Of a stretch of DNA of 64,000 nucleotides, positions 61,725 through 64,000 are shown piece by piece. Positions within the stretch are counted from its first letter, which is position 1, and the number at the start of each line of letters is the position of its first letter. Origin of the DNA: Actinocatenispora comari. Lineage in GTDB: Bacteria > Actinomycetota > Actinomycetes > Mycobacteriales > Micromonosporaceae. The DNA lies in the NCBI RefSeq assembly GCF_017312725.1, contig NZ_BOPO01000024.1, positions 1-64,000 on the forward strand, read 5' to 3'. The notes under the pieces are model-generated. The model made no database searches. It was not told where the DNA came from and saw only the letters and a list, made by a program, of their open reading frames with translations. Position numbers and translations under genes: made by a program.

Positions 61725-61732
61725 GAACGTCC

Positions 61733-62966
<1,234 letters not shown>

Positions 62967-63028
62967 TACGGCCAGCAGACACCGACCCGGGCGCAGCCGA
63001 ACCCCGAACCGCGAACCGGTGACGCTGC

Positions 63029-64000
63029 TCATGCCTCGCTGGCGAGCATCTCCGCGGTCACCGCCGACTCGGTGTCCGGAATCGACCGGTCGTGCGCCTG
63101 CTTGTCCGCCAACGCCAGCAGCCGCCGGATGCGTCCCGCTATCGCGTCCTTGGTCAGCGGCGGGTTGGCGAGCGCACCCAGCTCCTCCAGCGACGCCTGC
63201 CGGTGCTCCAACCGGAGCCGGCCGGCGACCACCAGGTGGTCCGGCGCCTCCGCGCCGAGGATCTCCAGCGCCCGGGTGACCCGCGCCGCGGCCGCCACCG
63301 CGGCCCGTGCCGACCGGCGCAGGTTCGCGTCGTCGAAGTTGGCCAGCCGGTTCGCGGTGGCCCGCACCTCTCGGCGGACCCGGCGCTCCTCCCACGCCAG
63401 CACGCTGGCGTGCGCGCCGAGCCGGGTCAGCATCGCGCCGATCGCGTCGCCGTCCTTGACCACCACCCGGTCGATGCCGCGCACCTCCCGGGCCTTGGCC
63501 ATGATGCCGATCCGCCGGGCCGCGCCGACCAGCGCCAGCGCCGCCTCCGGCCCCGGGCAGCTGACCTCCAGCGAGCAGGACCGGCCCGGCTCGGTCAGCG
63601 AACCGTGCGCGAGGAACGCGCCCCGCCACGCCGCGACCGCGCAGCACACGCTCGCCGACACCACGTGCGGCGGCAGCCCGCGCGCCGGCCGGCCACGCAG
63701 GTCCAGCAGACCCGTCTGGCGGGCCAGCGCCTCGCCGTCCCGGACCACCCGGACGATGTAGTGGCTTGCCTTGCGCAGCCCACCGGACGCGAGCACGTGG
63801 ATCTCGCTCGGATAGCCGTACACCTCGGCGATCTCGCGGCGCAGCCGGCGCGCCGCGGCGCCGGTGTCCAGCTCCGCCTCGACCACCACGTGGCCACCCA
63901 TGATGTGCAGGCCGTCGGCGAAGCGCAGCATCGCCGCCATCTCCGCCTTCCGACAGCACGGCTTGGTGACATCGACCCGGCTCAGCTCGTCCTTCACGGC
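63029..64000 (-). CDS. whiA: WhiA sporulation/cell-division regulator (5' end outside window)
   Basis: A partial protein of at least 324 residues, missing its first few codons at the right edge. The visible start reads [33 protein letters not shown], where full-length WhiA begins a few residues earlier. The N-terminal LAGLIDADG-like domain is followed by a C-terminal HTH ([22 protein letters not shown]). WhiA controls sporulation septation together with WhiB in Streptomyces, and is conserved in Gram-positives. In actinobacteria it lies upstream of gap-pgk-tpiA, as here. The internal GTG at 63997 is probably not the true start. Confidence 0.93.
   Translation of the reverse strand, partial: AVKDELSRVDVTKPCCRKAEMAAMLRFADGLHIMGGHVVVEAELDTGAAARRLRREIAEVYGYPSEIHVLASGGLRKASHYIVRVVRDGEALARQTGLLDLRGRPARGLPPHVVSASVCCAVAAWRGAFLAHGSLTEPGRSCSLEVSCPGPEAALALVGAARRIGIMAKAREVRGIDRVVVKDGDAIGAMLTRLGAHASVLAWEERRVRREVRATANRLANFDDANLRRSARAAVAAAARVTRALEILGAEAPDHLVVAGRLRLEHRQASLEELGALANPPLTKDAIAGRIRRLLALADKQAHDRSIPDTESAVTAEMLASEA

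Overview
The window reads as the chromosome of a high-GC actinomycete. GC is visibly above 70 %, GTG and occasional TTG starts are frequent, and actinobacterial markers are present (RbpA, WhiA, OpcA, an AcnR-type TetR, acVLRF1, ECF42 sigma, a full SufR-led suf operon). Gene content fits Micromonosporaceae or a relative, Actinocatenispora being one guess; the exact placement is inference. No rRNA, tRNA, CRISPR array, insertion sequence or phage gene was seen.

Layout. 0.1-8.7 kb: a tightly packed minus-strand catabolic-looking operon (FAD monooxygenase, FMN hydroxyacid oxidase, an atypical membrane-anchored P450, MFS transporter, amidohydrolase-like protein, aldehyde dehydrogenase, then an OsmC protein). 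9.0-30.1 kb: a mixed region with a YCII/ECF42 pair, citrate synthase, a nitrilase-like hydrolase, a CoA-transferase/racemase, an AcnR-like regulator, a Tat-exported unknown, a divergent SDR, a GAF regulator, a crotonase-fold enzyme, a tiny HTH protein, a DUF5937 regulator opposite an MFS exporter, an ABC-F protein with a probable attenuator leader, a zinc peptidase, the peptidyl-tRNA hydrolase acVLRF1 and an AlkD-like protein. 30.2-37.4 kb: sufR-B-D-ferredoxin-C-S-U-T for Fe-S cluster assembly, with a SufR-type operator at the sufR start. 37.6-64 kb: the actinobacterial central-carbon block: ctaA, ctaB, tkt-tal-zwf-opcA-pgl, rbpA, secG, tpiA-pgk-gap and whiA (cut by the right edge).

Two stretches interrupt the usual order of that block. 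Between ctaA and ctaB lie a four-gene, translationally coupled lipid-type operon (acyl reductase-HAD fusion, zinc dehydrogenase, LarA/DUF2088 protein, PlsC acyltransferase) and an AraC regulator with a secreted CBM-bearing intradiol dioxygenase. Between secG and tpiA lie a leaderless peptide-binding lipoprotein and a DUF6082 membrane protein.

The most interesting signals are: (1) the ABC-F leader, with a -10 box, a leaderless six-codon reading frame and a terminator hairpin; (2) the reductase-HAD/ADH/DUF2088/PlsC operon; (3) the oxidative operon with its unusual P450; (4) the SufR box; and (5) a recurrent habit of short tandem arrays, several hairpin-forming, at or just past gene 3' ends, each with its own unit length (20-34 bp). 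All functional statements rest on reading motifs by eye; no database search was run.
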